Shown one piece after another: positions 8,504 to 20,190 of a DNA stretch of 34,136 nucleotides. Made by a program: the position numbers and the translations under genes. Every line of letters starts with the position of its first letter. Position 1 is the first letter of the stretch. The stretch covers positions 1 to 34,136 of the forward strand of contig CAMWKM010000015.1 in NCBI GenBank assembly GCA_947174835.1, read 5' to 3'. The notes beneath the pieces were generated by a model. It saw only the letters and a program-made list of their open reading frames with translations, ran no database searches and was not told the origin of the DNA. The DNA comes from an uncultured Prevotella sp. (GTDB lineage: Bacteria > Bacteroidota > Bacteroidia > Bacteroidales > Bacteroidaceae).

Positions 8504-9157
8504 TTAATGTTCGAGTCTTGAACCTTCAAGTTGTTTGGGACAGATAGATTCCAGTGGGCACTTCGGACAATGAGGCACACGCGAAGTGCACACATAGCGT
8601 CCATGCAGCAACAACCAGTGATGGGCACGGGGCACATCTTCAGCAGGAATATTTCTGAGCAATGCCTGTTCTACCTTATAGGGTGTGTTATCACGTTTCG
8701 AAACCAATCCCAGACGATGACTGACACGATAGACATGTGTATCAACAGCCATCGTCGACTGTCCAAAAGCCACAGCCTGAATCACATTGGCCGTCTTACG
8801 ACCCACACCCGGCAGATCAAGCAACTCGTTCATATCAGCAGGCACATCACCCTGATGCTTTTCCACCAGCGCACGCGCCATATCCACCAGATGACGAGCC
8901 TTCGCATTCGGATAACTCACACTCTTCACGTATTCATACACCTCATCGGCCTCAACCTGTGCCATTGACCAGGCATCAGGGAAGCGACGAAAGAGTTCAG
9001 GTGTCACCTGATTAATACGTTTGTCGGTGCACTGGGCACTTAGGATGACAGCCACTAACAACTGAAACACATTGCCAAATTCCAGTTCAGTTGTCACTTC
9101 TGGCATCTCACGCCGAAAGTGTTCCAACACCAGTCTGTATCGTTCTTCTTTCTTCAT
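8504..9157 (-). CDS. nth: Endonuclease III
   Basis: A 217-residue base-excision-repair glycosylase/AP lyase acting on oxidised pyrimidines. The helix-hairpin-helix LPGVGRKTANVIQ contains catalytic Lys121, and Asp139 lies in VDTHVYR. The 4Fe-4S cluster ligands are Cys190, Cys197, Cys200 and Cys206 (C-x6-C-x2-C-x5-C). Start: the frame is open to 9175, but those codons overlap the -7 promoter box at 9163-9170, and the aligned start of the family is MKKEERYRL at 9157. The mRNA leader would be only a few nt, so this may be a leaderless transcript. Confidence 0.95.
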   Translation of the reverse strand: MKKEERYRLVLEHFRREMPEVTTELEFGNVFQLLVAVILSAQCTDKRINQVTPELFRRFPDAWSMAQVEADEVYEYVKSVSYPNAKARHLVDMARALVEKHQGDVPADMNELLDLPGVGRKTANVIQAVAFGQSTMAVDTHVYRVSHRLGLVSKRDNTPYKVEQALLRNIPAEDVPRAHHWLLLHGRYVCTSRVPHCPKCPLESICPKQLEGSRLEH

Positions 9158-9162
9158 TGGTG

Positions 9163-9170
9163 CAAAATTA
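9163..9170 (-). promoter_or_regulatory. -7 box of the nth-ispE promoter
   Basis: A perfect TAATTTTG on the minus strand ends 5 bp before the nth ATG (9157), so RNA synthesis would begin at or within a few nt of the start codon. No clear TTTG -33 box is seen at the usual distance. Confidence 0.6.
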
Positions 9171-9179
9171 AGCAAAAAG

Positions 9180-9211
9180 TTTCATATTCTCATTTTTTTT
9201 ACTTAATTTTG
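9180..9211 (+). promoter_or_regulatory. Promoter for the DUF2461 gene
   Basis: Plus strand: TTTC (9180-9183, one mismatch from TTTG), a 20-bp spacer, then a perfect TAATTTTG (9204-9211). It is divergent from the nth -7 box, which lies about 35 bp to the left, and gives a leader of about 17 nt before the ATG at 9232. Confidence 0.65.
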
Positions 9212-9231
9212 CACAAAAATCTATCGAACTT

Positions 9232-9945
9232 ATGAATGCCCAACTGATATTGAACTTCCTACGCAACGTGACGGCAAACAACAACCGTATCTGGTTTCAA
9301 GAGCATAAAGCCGATTATGAGGCCGCCAAGAAAGAATGGGAGCAGGCAATAGAGCAGCTTCGAAAGCGCATTATCACATTCGATCTCACCGTGGCTAACC
9401 AACCATTGAAGGACTGTACCTATCGTTTTTATCGCGACACACGGTTCTCTCCCGACAAATCGCCCTACAAACGACATTTCGGTGCATATATCAACGCCAA
9501 AGGTAAGAAAGCCCTGCGTAGCGGATACTACATCCACCTTGAGCCTGACCACTGTGAACTGGCCGTAGGCAACTATTGGCTACCAACTGACATCCTGACA
9601 TCGTGCCGTAACGAAATCATGGCTAACGAAGAGGAATGGCTAAAATGTGTTGAGACACCTGACTTCTTAAAACTGTTCAATACACCAGAGACCACCCTAT
9701 CGTGGGAAGATTCGTGGGATGCACCACAAGGTTTTGGACTCACGAAACTAAAGACCTGTCCAAGTGGCTTTCCACGTGACTATAAGTACGTTAAATACTT
9801 GCGCCAAAAAGACTACTGCGCTTGGCACCGCGTTGAAGAATCCTTTTTCGAGGACGACCTTTGGCTCGACAAGACTGAACAGATATTCCGTACAGCCAAA
9901 CCAATGATGGACTTCATCAACGGTATCATTGACGATTACGAATAA
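9232..9945 (+). CDS. DUF2461 family protein
   Basis: A 237-residue cytoplasmic protein matching the DUF2461 (TIGR02453) family. The hallmarks are NRIWFQEHKADYEAAKKEWE near residue 18, the RFYRDTRFSPDKSPYKRHFG stretch (about 67-84), GYYIHLEPD, and the late GFPRDYKYVKYLRQKDY. The biochemical role of the family is unknown to me. It has its own promoter and ends 21 bp before the GH2 gene, so the two may be co-transcribed. Confidence 0.88.
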   Translation: MNAQLILNFLRNVTANNNRIWFQEHKADYEAAKKEWEQAIEQLRKRIITFDLTVANQPLKDCTYRFYRDTRFSPDKSPYKRHFGAYINAKGKKALRSGYYIHLEPDHCELAVGNYWLPTDILTSCRNEIMANEEEWLKCVETPDFLKLFNTPETTLSWEDSWDAPQGFGLTKLKTCPSGFPRDYKYVKYLRQKDYCAWHRVEESFFEDDLWLDKTEQIFRTAKPMMDFINGIIDDYE

Positions 9946-9954
9946 TCAATATAA

Positions 9955-13930
<3,976 letters not shown>

Positions 13931-13991
13931 CTTTACATCAATATAGAATCTAAGTCCGAAGAAAATTACAAATATAAAAACATAAGATATT

Positions 13992-14978
13992 ATGAACGAA
14001 CAAAGCATCATGAAGCCATACGTGATTGGCTTGGATTTGGGAGGCACGAACTCAGTGTTTGGCATCGTCGATGCACGTGGCGAAATTAAAGCCACAACAG
14101 CCATCAAAACAGGCGGATATGCTACAGCCGAAGCCTATGTTGATGCCTGCATAGAGGCACTGCAGCCCATTATCGAAGAGGTGGGTGGTCTGGAAAAAAT
14201 CAAGGCTATGGGCATTGGAGCTCCCAATGGCAATTATAACAAGGGCACCATTGAGTATGCCGCCAACCTGCCTTGGGCACACGACTGCATCGTACCTCTG
14301 GCAAAGATGTTCAGCGAGCGATTAGACAACCTCCCTGTAGCACTGACCAACGATGCCAATGCAGCTGCTATCGGTGAGATGGTCTATGGTGTAGCTCGCG
14401 GCATGAAGAACTTCATTGTCATCACATTGGGCACGGGCGTTGGCTCAGGTATCGTAGTCAACGGTCAACTGCTTTACGGCAGCGACGGTTTCGCCGGTGA
14501 ATTAGGACACGTAACGATGGTGCGTGGTGCTGAAGGCCGTTCCTGCGGCTGTGGCCGCACAGGCTGTTTAGAAGCCTACTGTTCTGCAACGGGTGTAGCT
14601 CGTACGGCTCGCGAACTGTTGGCCAAAACAGAACGTCCATCACTATTGCGCGAACTGGATCCCGAGAAGATCACATCACTCGATGTCTCTATCGCTGCCG
14701 GCAAAGGCGATGAACTGGCTCAGGAAATCTATGCCATTACGGGCAAAATGCTGGGTGAAGCCTGTGCCGACTTTGCAGCCTTCTCATCACCCGAGGCCTT
14801 CATCTTTTTCGGAGGTTTGGTCAAAGCTGGTGAACTGCTCATGAAACCCATTCGCGATGCCTACGATGCCCACGTAATGCCAATTTTCAGAGGCAAAGCC
14901 AAATTCTTGATCAATGGTCTCGACGGTGCTTCGGCTGCCGTTTTGGGTGCTTCGGCTATTGGTTGGGAAATTCAGTAA
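13992..14978 (+). CDS. ROK-family sugar kinase (glucokinase-like)
   Basis: A 328-residue cytoplasmic kinase. The ATP motif LDLGGTNSVFGIVD is at residues 14-27 and the catalytic base is Asp121 in LTNDANAAAIGE. TLGTGVGSGIV follows. The ROK zinc site is complete: His173 in GELGHVT with Cys185, Cys187 and Cys192 in SCGCGRTGCLE. No N-terminal helix-turn-helix is present, so it is a kinase rather than a NagC-type repressor. It probably phosphorylates glucose or a related hexose, fitting the beta-galactosidase upstream. An in-frame ATG at 14010 directly before KPYVIGLDLGG is an alternative start. It ends at a strong bidirectional terminator. Confidence 0.9.
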   Translation: MNEQSIMKPYVIGLDLGGTNSVFGIVDARGEIKATTAIKTGGYATAEAYVDACIEALQPIIEEVGGLEKIKAMGIGAPNGNYNKGTIEYAANLPWAHDCIVPLAKMFSERLDNLPVALTNDANAAAIGEMVYGVARGMKNFIVITLGTGVGSGIVVNGQLLYGSDGFAGELGHVTMVRGAEGRSCGCGRTGCLEAYCSATGVARTARELLAKTERPSLLRELDPEKITSLDVSIAAGKGDELAQEIYAITGKMLGEACADFAAFSSPEAFIFFGGLVKAGELLMKPIRDAYDAHVMPIFRGKAKFLINGLDGASAAVLGASAIGWEIQ

Positions 14979-14991
14979 CCTACAACACAAA

Positions 14992-15025
14992 GAAAAAAGC
15001 ACGGATTCCTGTCCGTGCTTTTTTC
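14992..15025. terminator. Bidirectional terminator between the ROK gene and nadE
   Basis: A perfect 14-bp inverted repeat, GAAAAAAGCACGGA (14992-15005) and TCCGTGCTTTTTTC (15012-15025), with a 6-nt loop. The A-run and T-run flank a GC-rich core, so it works in both directions for the two convergent genes. It directly abuts the nadE stop codon. Confidence 0.95.
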
Positions 15026-16948
15026 TTACAATTCCTCACATTCCTTTAGCCACAAAGCACAGGAAGCATCACTAGGCATACGCCAGTCGCCACGGGGCGA
15101 CAGACTAACACTGCCCACTTTCGGACCGTCAGGCAGACAGGAACGCTTAAACTGCTGATTAAAGAAACGTCGGCAGAAAATCTGCAACCACTTCTTGATG
15201 GTCTCGTCATCGTACTTGCAGGCAAAGGCGTGCTGAGCCAGCATATAAATCTTAGCAGGACGATAGCCCAGACGCAAGTGATAATAGATGAAGAAGTCAT
15301 GCAGTTCGTAGGGTCCCACCAAGTCTTCTGTCTTTTGGGCAATGTTGCCGTCAGCGTCAGCTGGCGTTAGTTCGGGCGATATAGGTGTTTCAACAATATC
15401 AATGAGCGTGTCGCGCTGTGCACAGAAGGCAGGCAACTGCGCGAGATAACGAATGAGATATTGCACCAAAGTCTTAGGCACACCGCTATTGACACCATAC
15501 ATCGACATGTGGTCGCCATTGTATGTACACCAGCCGAGAGCCAGTTCCGAAAGGTCGCCAGTACCGATGACCATGCCTCCCACCTGATTAGCCACATCCA
15601 TCAGAATCTGCGTACGCTCACGAGCCTGTGAATTCTCATAGGTCACATCATGATTGCTGATGTCATGACCTATGTCTGCAAAATGTTGTCTCACCGATTT
15701 GGCTATACAAATCTCGCGCTGAGTAATATTAAGCGACTCCATCAACTGTACGGCATTATCGTGGGTTCGGTCTGACGTGCCGAAACCGGGCATCGTAATA
15801 CCGATGATTCCCTTACGTGAAAGCCCCAGCTTGTCGAAAGCTCGCACCGTAATGAGCAAGGCCAACGTAGAGTCGAGCCCCCCACTAATACCAATAACAG
15901 CTTTGTCACAACGCGTATGGTCAAGACGCTTGCAAAGTCCCATAGTCTGAATATTGAGAATCTCCTCACAACTTTCCGCCATCTCGCTGCCGGAAGGAAT
16001 AAACGGATGGGGATCAATATCGCGAATAAGTTCAAAATCACGTGGTGTGACAGGTTTTGTGTCAATAAAACAGGCCGAGGCAACATCTTGTGCTGTACGG
16101 AACGTAGTATTATTCTGACGTTCGGCACGCAGGCGATCAATATCTATCTGCTGAATCTGCAACTGAGGCTCCAAACAGAAACGGTCGGCTTCACAGAGCA
16201 TCCGCCCATTCTCGAAAATCATGGCATTGCCGCCATAGACGACATCCTGCGTCGACTCACCATAGCCGCAACTACTGTAAACATAGCCACACATCATACG
16301 GGCACTCTGTTGAGCCAACAACGAACAAAGGTAATTATGCTTGCCAATAAGTTCATCTGTGGCCGAGAGGTTCAGGATAATATCCGCTCCGGCCAGTGCC
16401 AGATTGTTACTGGGCGGCAGCGGTGCCCATACGTCCTCACAGATCTCAATACCAAAACAGGCACCGTCGCAGGTGCGAAACACCTGAGGCTCATTGGACA
16501 CCTGAACGCGGCTGCCAGCCAAGATAATCTCCTGCGCAATCAGATCTGTTGATGAAGCAAACCAACGCTTCTCATAAAACTCATTGTAGTTGGGCAAGTA
16601 AGTCTTTGCAACAACCCCCAACAACGTGCCGCCCTGAACGACGGCTGCACAGTTGTAGAGCAACGAACCAATACGCACAGGCAGTCCCACAACGGAGATG
16701 ATGTCAAGTTTACGCGTAAAATCGAGTAATATCAGCAAGGCCTCCTCCGCCTTGTCACACAATAGTTGCTGACGAAACAAATCCTGACAGGTATAGCCCG
16801 TAAGACAAAGCTCAGGAAAGACAATGGCTTCCACACCCTTGCCCTCGGCTTGGATAATGAGGTTCTCTATCTGCTTGACGTTGTACTCCACATCGGCCAC
16901 GCGGATACCTGGTATCGCAGCAGCCACCTTGATTAGTCCGTATTTCAT
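15026..16948 (-). CDS. nadE: Glutamine-dependent NAD+ synthetase
   Basis: A 640-residue two-domain enzyme. The N-terminal nitrilase-like glutaminase has the triad Glu46 (FPELCLTGY), Lys115 (AKTYLPNY) and Cys170 (IEICEDVW). The C-terminal ATP-pyrophosphatase domain has the P-loop SGGLDS at 355-360 and GTGDLSELALGW further on. Ammonia from glutamine is passed to deamido-NAD to make NAD+, the last step of NAD synthesis. Its ATG overlaps the stop of the DUF2027-Smr gene (ATGA at 16945-16948), so the pair is one operon running leftward to the shared terminator. Confidence 0.97.
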   Translation of the reverse strand: MKYGLIKVAAAIPGIRVADVEYNVKQIENLIIQAEGKGVEAIVFPELCLTGYTCQDLFRQQLLCDKAEEALLILLDFTRKLDIISVVGLPVRIGSLLYNCAAVVQGGTLLGVVAKTYLPNYNEFYEKRWFASSTDLIAQEIILAGSRVQVSNEPQVFRTCDGACFGIEICEDVWAPLPPSNNLALAGADIILNLSATDELIGKHNYLCSLLAQQSARMMCGYVYSSCGYGESTQDVVYGGNAMIFENGRMLCEADRFCLEPQLQIQQIDIDRLRAERQNNTTFRTAQDVASACFIDTKPVTPRDFELIRDIDPHPFIPSGSEMAESCEEILNIQTMGLCKRLDHTRCDKAVIGISGGLDSTLALLITVRAFDKLGLSRKGIIGITMPGFGTSDRTHDNAVQLMESLNITQREICIAKSVRQHFADIGHDISNHDVTYENSQARERTQILMDVANQVGGMVIGTGDLSELALGWCTYNGDHMSMYGVNSGVPKTLVQYLIRYLAQLPAFCAQRDTLIDIVETPISPELTPADADGNIAQKTEDLVGPYELHDFFIYYHLRLGYRPAKIYMLAQHAFACKYDDETIKKWLQIFCRRFFNQQFKRSCLPDGPKVGSVSLSPRGDWRMPSDASCALWLKECEEL

Positions 16949-18003
16949 CTGACAGTCACCTGTGTTGCCCCATAACTGTATTCCTGAAACGAGGCATCTT
17001 GATAAGTAAAATGTTTATATCGGTATTGCAATTCGTTCACCAGAGCCTTACGCAACACGCCCTCCCCCTTGCCGTGAATAAACACAATGCGCGTGCCTTT
17101 CTTCTTTTCATACTCTTTCATCACCTTGCGGAAGGTATCAAGCTGATAGTTCAGTATATCGGTAGCCGACATGCCATTGGTAGTCTCAAGCAGCGTGTCG
17201 GCATGAAGATCCACCACCACAGTGCCATCCTCTTTTACACTATAGATTTTTTCCTTGTCGTGTACAACTGGAATCTTGTGACCATACATTTCCTCCTTCA
17301 ACTGACGGGCATCAACCACAAGCGGACGAGCCGCCTTACCGTTCTCTACAATGGTATAGATGAGGGCAGGCTGCTCAAAATAGGCATTCGGCTGAAAGGT
17401 ATGCAACTTATAGAATTTCACCGGATCAATACGCAACTGTACATCAACGGTGGGACGTAGCAGGAAGTTCTTGTCGCGCTTATAAGCCATCAGCTGCAGA
17501 GCAACCCGCTCCATGTCATTCAGGTCTTCACGCCCGAACTCTTCCAAAAACAACTTCGTGTTGGGCTCCACCTCAGCCGTAGCCCTCAACCTCCAGCCAT
17601 TACCCTCGGCCATCAAGTAGTTGAAACGTATATAATAGTTGCAGTCGTTGACGATATAGGCCTCGAAACGCGTCTGCATCAGTTCCTTCACATCCATAGG
17701 AACGAAAGCCAGATAGACCGACAGTTCTTCCCCACCCTTTCGCTCCTCGGGTTTGGCTTTGAAGGCAACAGGCTTATCGGCAGGCTCCATCTCTTGTGGA
17801 GCGGTCTGCTGTCCCTTCTTCTTCACTTCTATCACGTGACCGGTATCATAATTTTCCTCTCCGATGACCACCACTTCACTAATGGCCATAGGCACCTCAA
17901 AGCCATCCTCATCCTCAACAAGCACAATATTCTTCCCTTGGAAGCCCGCCACGCGTCCACCTCCAATCTCGCTGAGGAATCTCACTTTATCTCCTATTTT
18001 CAT
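16945..18003 (-). CDS. DUF2027 and Smr-domain protein
   Basis: About 352 residues from the proposed start MKIGDKVRFLSEIGGGRV. The N-terminal SH3-like strands (KIGDKVRFL, VLVEDEDGFEVP) and the middle DUF2027 region are followed by an Smr domain, visible as DLHADTLL and the signature IVFIHGKGEGVLRKAL (about 302-317). The Smr domain is a nucleic-acid-binding or nicking module known from MutS2; the role of this Bacteroidetes architecture is not established. Start: the frame is open to 18027, but those codons overlap the -7 promoter box at 18025-18032, so the ATG at 18003 is preferred. It is followed by nadE with a 4-bp overlap. Confidence 0.9.
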   Translation of the reverse strand: MKIGDKVRFLSEIGGGRVAGFQGKNIVLVEDEDGFEVPMAISEVVVIGEENYDTGHVIEVKKKGQQTAPQEMEPADKPVAFKAKPEERKGGEELSVYLAFVPMDVKELMQTRFEAYIVNDCNYYIRFNYLMAEGNGWRLRATAEVEPNTKLFLEEFGREDLNDMERVALQLMAYKRDKNFLLRPTVDVQLRIDPVKFYKLHTFQPNAYFEQPALIYTIVENGKAARPLVVDARQLKEEMYGHKIPVVHDKEKIYSVKEDGTVVVDLHADTLLETTNGMSATDILNYQLDTFRKVMKEYEKKKGTRIVFIHGKGEGVLRKALVNELQYRYKHFTYQDASFQEYSYGATQVTVR

Positions 18004-18024
18004 ATACCTTGATTGTTTTGGGGG

Positions 18025-18056
18025 CAAAGTTACGAAAAAACGAGGGAATAAACAAA
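18025..18056 (-). promoter_or_regulatory. Promoter for DUF2027-Smr and nadE
   Basis: Minus strand: TTTG (18053-18056), a 20-bp spacer, then a perfect TAACTTTG (18025-18032). It predicts a leader of about 18 nt and fixes the translation start at 18003. Confidence 0.8.
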
Positions 18057-18126
18057 TTAATTTAACGTGAATTCGATATAAGAAAGTAGTTCAAAAAGTT
18101 GTGGGAATGAAATATTTTTTTGACTC

Positions 18127-18152
18127 TATGCGCGCGTGCGCACGCATATATA
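18127..18152. other. 26-bp alternating purine-pyrimidine tract
   Basis: All 26 positions alternate pyrimidine and purine; the centre is GC-rich (GCGCGCGTGCGCACGC) and TA steps lie at both ends. Such DNA can adopt the Z form under negative supercoiling, and the centre can also fold back (GCGTGCGCACGC is a palindrome). It lies upstream of the DUF2027 promoter in the gene-poor 18,057-19,215 stretch. Confidence 0.7.
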
Positions 18153-18206
18153 AAAAGGTGTAGAAATATCCCTCCAATCCCTTCTGCCACCGGTCATTTT
18201 TACTTC

Positions 18207-18379
18207 GATTATCTTTTGGTCGCGGTTTGATTATCTTTTGACTTCGGTTTGATTATCTTTTCAATTCCATTTGATTATCTTTTGCTCGCCATTTGATTAT
18301 CTTTTTCAAGTCATTTGATTATCAAATGCAGACCATTTGATAATCAATTTTTCTGCCCCCCCCATTTGATTATCTTTTG
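18207..18379 (+). repeat. Eight-unit array with a 22-bp period
   Basis: The core GATTATC (once GATAATC) starts at 18207, 18229, 18251, 18273, 18295, 18317, 18339 and 18368: six steps of exactly 22 bp, then one of 29. Five units share TTTGATTATCTTTT, and about 7 bp between units vary freely. Unit six reads CATTTGATTATCAAATG, a near-perfect palindrome. The last spacing is stretched by a run of C. A period of two helical turns puts all cores on one face of the DNA. No gene covers it; it lies upstream of the DUF2027-nadE promoter and downstream of the kinase/FHA run. Confidence 0.9.
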
Positions 18380-18600
18380 CCCCCCAAAAGGCATCTTTTG
18401 GAAAAGACTTTTTGGAAAACTCTTTGCAAGTCGACTAAAGCCTCTTTGAATGCCAGATAACACAAAAGTCAATGAGGTGAGTATCTCTGCCGGTATAGTA
18501 TTTTAGTGTAAGCCCAACAATAAAAAAGATATCTCTTTTCAAGAAAAAATATTGTTTAAAAAGTTGATAATCATAAATTCCTTTTCTGACATATTCGACA

Positions 18601-18626
18601 GCCTGTTGTTGACACAACAAACAGGC
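18601..18626. repeat. Short hairpin
   Basis: GCCTGTTGTTG and CAACAAACAGGC pair with a single bulge around a 3-nt loop. No T-run follows on the plus strand, so it is not a clear terminator. The rest of 18,380-18,760 shows no gene I can support. Confidence 0.5.
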
Positions 18627-18759
18627 GTCTGTTGACAGCGTTCGGCTTGAGCCATATTCCTTTCGTGCGCGTCAACTCATTTCATTCTTCCGCTAACTTT
18701 AACTGTTGTCGGTGCTTTTGGAGTAGAAAACGGCTGGGCTTGCTCTATTAAGAAATGAC

Positions 18760-18948
18760 CGACATTGGCTGAACGATATCATTGCAGGTGCAGGTGTCGG
18801 CATCTTGTCTGCACACATTGGCTATTGGTTGCTACCGTTGGAGCAACAATTGTTTGGATGGGGGGATTCTCGGTTACAATGTGTAGTAGCTCCTGTGTGT
18901 AATCCTATAGACAGAAATCTCGGTTTAGTCATCACTGCCAGTTTCTGA
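18760..18948 (+). pseudogene. C-terminal remnant of a PAP2-family phosphatase
   Basis: Sixty-two codons in one frame read RHWLNDIIAGAGVGILSAHI, then GYWLLPLEQQLFGW, ending in NLGLVITASF and a stop. RHWLND is the third PAP2 motif (His nucleophile and Asp partner), and the tail resembles Bacteroidetes envelope PAP2 phosphatases. Upstream the same frame meets a TAG within 12 codons and no start or earlier PAP2 motif is found, so most of the gene is gone. It lies at the downstream edge of the kinase/FHA run and may mark an insertion or deletion boundary. Confidence 0.75.
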
Positions 18949-19070
18949 ATAGACTAATACTCCAGCAGCATCTGTAAAAAGTCTCTGCAGGGTGATATTC
19001 TGCCTCAATCAGACAGTCTTCAAGTTATTAATTACGGCATTGCGAACATATAAATACCATCCATAGTAGT

Positions 19071-19121
19071 TCATATTTGAACTTTTACAGTGCAAGTATG
19101 CAAATAAAAGTTCAAATATGA
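19071..19121. repeat. 17-bp perfect inverted repeat downstream of the kinase/FHA run
   Basis: The arms TCATATTTGAACTTTTA (19071-19087) and its complement (19105-19121) match perfectly around a 17-nt loop. Each arm also contains a small TTCA-N4-TGAA-like palindrome. It lies 95 bp past the last stop codon of the leftward run, so it may end that transcript, but no T-run follows on the minus strand. Confidence 0.65.
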
Positions 19122-19215
19122 GCTATTAAGGAAAAATATTTTTTACTTAGCTTGTTTTTTATAAGGTTCTTTCTGTGTGGCATTACTAAATTTAACCTGA
19201 GATACAGTGTTAAAA

Positions 19216-20190
19216 TTATTGTTGAAGGACCGTTATTGTGTAAGTCTTATCTTGACTTGCAAACACAATCTCACCTTTTCGCCCAGTCGAATAGTTGGGA
19301 TCCGACTTTGCAAGTTTCATAGCTACAATTTTAACAATTGAAGTCTTAACACCTGTTGCCGTGGCCGCAGTTACAGTACCAGATACAAGTCCTTTAAGTA
19401 CGGAAAATCCTTTCTCAACTACACTTTTCTCTTTATTCACTTCCACAGTAGTTTCCACCCAGTCCGGTTTCGAAACTATATGCCATGAAAGCCCATTATT
19501 TGAACTAATAATAGTATCAGAATTAGTATAAAGTTCTATCGATTTGTTGCCACCTTTAGGCTTAAACTCTACCAAATTCGTATTTGTACTAAGTGCCACA
19601 ACCTTACCTTTCTGAAAGACATGTAATGTATCTGTTGCAGTTCCGCACGTTACAACAATGCTTTGGTGACGATCTAAAGTAGATGGATTTGCGTCTACTT
19701 CAATATCAATTCCGGTTGTATCCTTACTTTTTGTCACCTTAACAAAATTCTCCTCTCCATCAATACCTTCAGAAAATTGAAAGTTCCAATCAGTTGAAGG
19801 AGCTGTTACCAAAACACCTGTCGTCCCATTCTTATCACCATCGAAAACAAGATAATTCTTATTTAACGAAAGTTTAACCTTTTTGACAGGTATCGTAGAT
19901 TCCCTATCTGTTTGTTTAGACTTAGCCCCAGGTCCAAGCCTTTTTATATTATCGTTACAGATTGATATTTGATTATCGCACATTTTTTTCTTATCGGCAG
20001 TAGTGTACACCACTTTAGCGGCTTCAAATTTTTTAATGGCCTGATTTTGTGAAACTATAGTTTGCTTCTGCTGAAGAGCCTGTCCCTCCATAAAAAGTTT
20101 GTCACCATTTGATTGTGCCGAAACAGTCATTGCCATAATCGTTGATAAAACTGTTGCAACAAGTCTTTTTAATATTCTATTTGCTTTCAT
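19216..20190 (-). CDS. Secreted BACON-like protein, last gene of the kinase/FHA run
   Basis: A 324-residue protein with a signal peptide (MKANRILKRLVATVLSTIMA, cleavage near TVSAQ). A helical, Lys/Gln-rich segment (30-90) resembling a TPR-like hairpin precedes two Ig-like modules: LSLNKNYLVFDGDKNGTTG to LHVFQKG, and LSTNTNLVEFKPKGGNKS to ITVLQQ. Both follow the BACON/all-beta pattern (strand, GG, W-x-v/i, then a closing strand with a terminal V-x-Q). The second carries a Ser/Thr/Val-rich insertion (about 250-300). BACON-like modules are usually extracytoplasmic binding domains. The gene overlaps kinase B by 14 bp, so the product is tied to that kinase in translation; a ligand or scaffold role on the outer side is inference. 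Confidence 0.75.
   Translation of the reverse strand: MKANRILKRLVATVLSTIMAMTVSAQSNGDKLFMEGQALQQKQTIVSQNQAIKKFEAAKVVYTTADKKKMCDNQISICNDNIKRLGPGAKSKQTDRESTIPVKKVKLSLNKNYLVFDGDKNGTTGVLVTAPSTDWNFQFSEGIDGEENFVKVTKSKDTTGIDIEVDANPSTLDRHQSIVVTCGTATDTLHVFQKGKVVALSTNTNLVEFKPKGGNKSIELYTNSDTIISSNNGLSWHIVSKPDWVETTVEVNKEKSVVEKGFSVLKGLVSGTVTAATATGVKTSIVKIVAMKLAKSDPNYSTGRKGEIVFASQDKTYTITVLQQ

Noticed and set aside
13992..14978. NagC-type ROK repressor
   Set aside because: No N-terminal helix-turn-helix; the sugar-kinase fold begins near residue 10.
18207..18379. CRISPR array
   Set aside because: The conserved part is about 15 bp and the variable part about 7 bp, far too short for repeats and spacers, and no cas gene is near.
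18435..18620. A 61-codon minus-strand frame
   Set aside because: No family resemblance, no promoter box, and it covers part of a hairpin in a decayed stretch.
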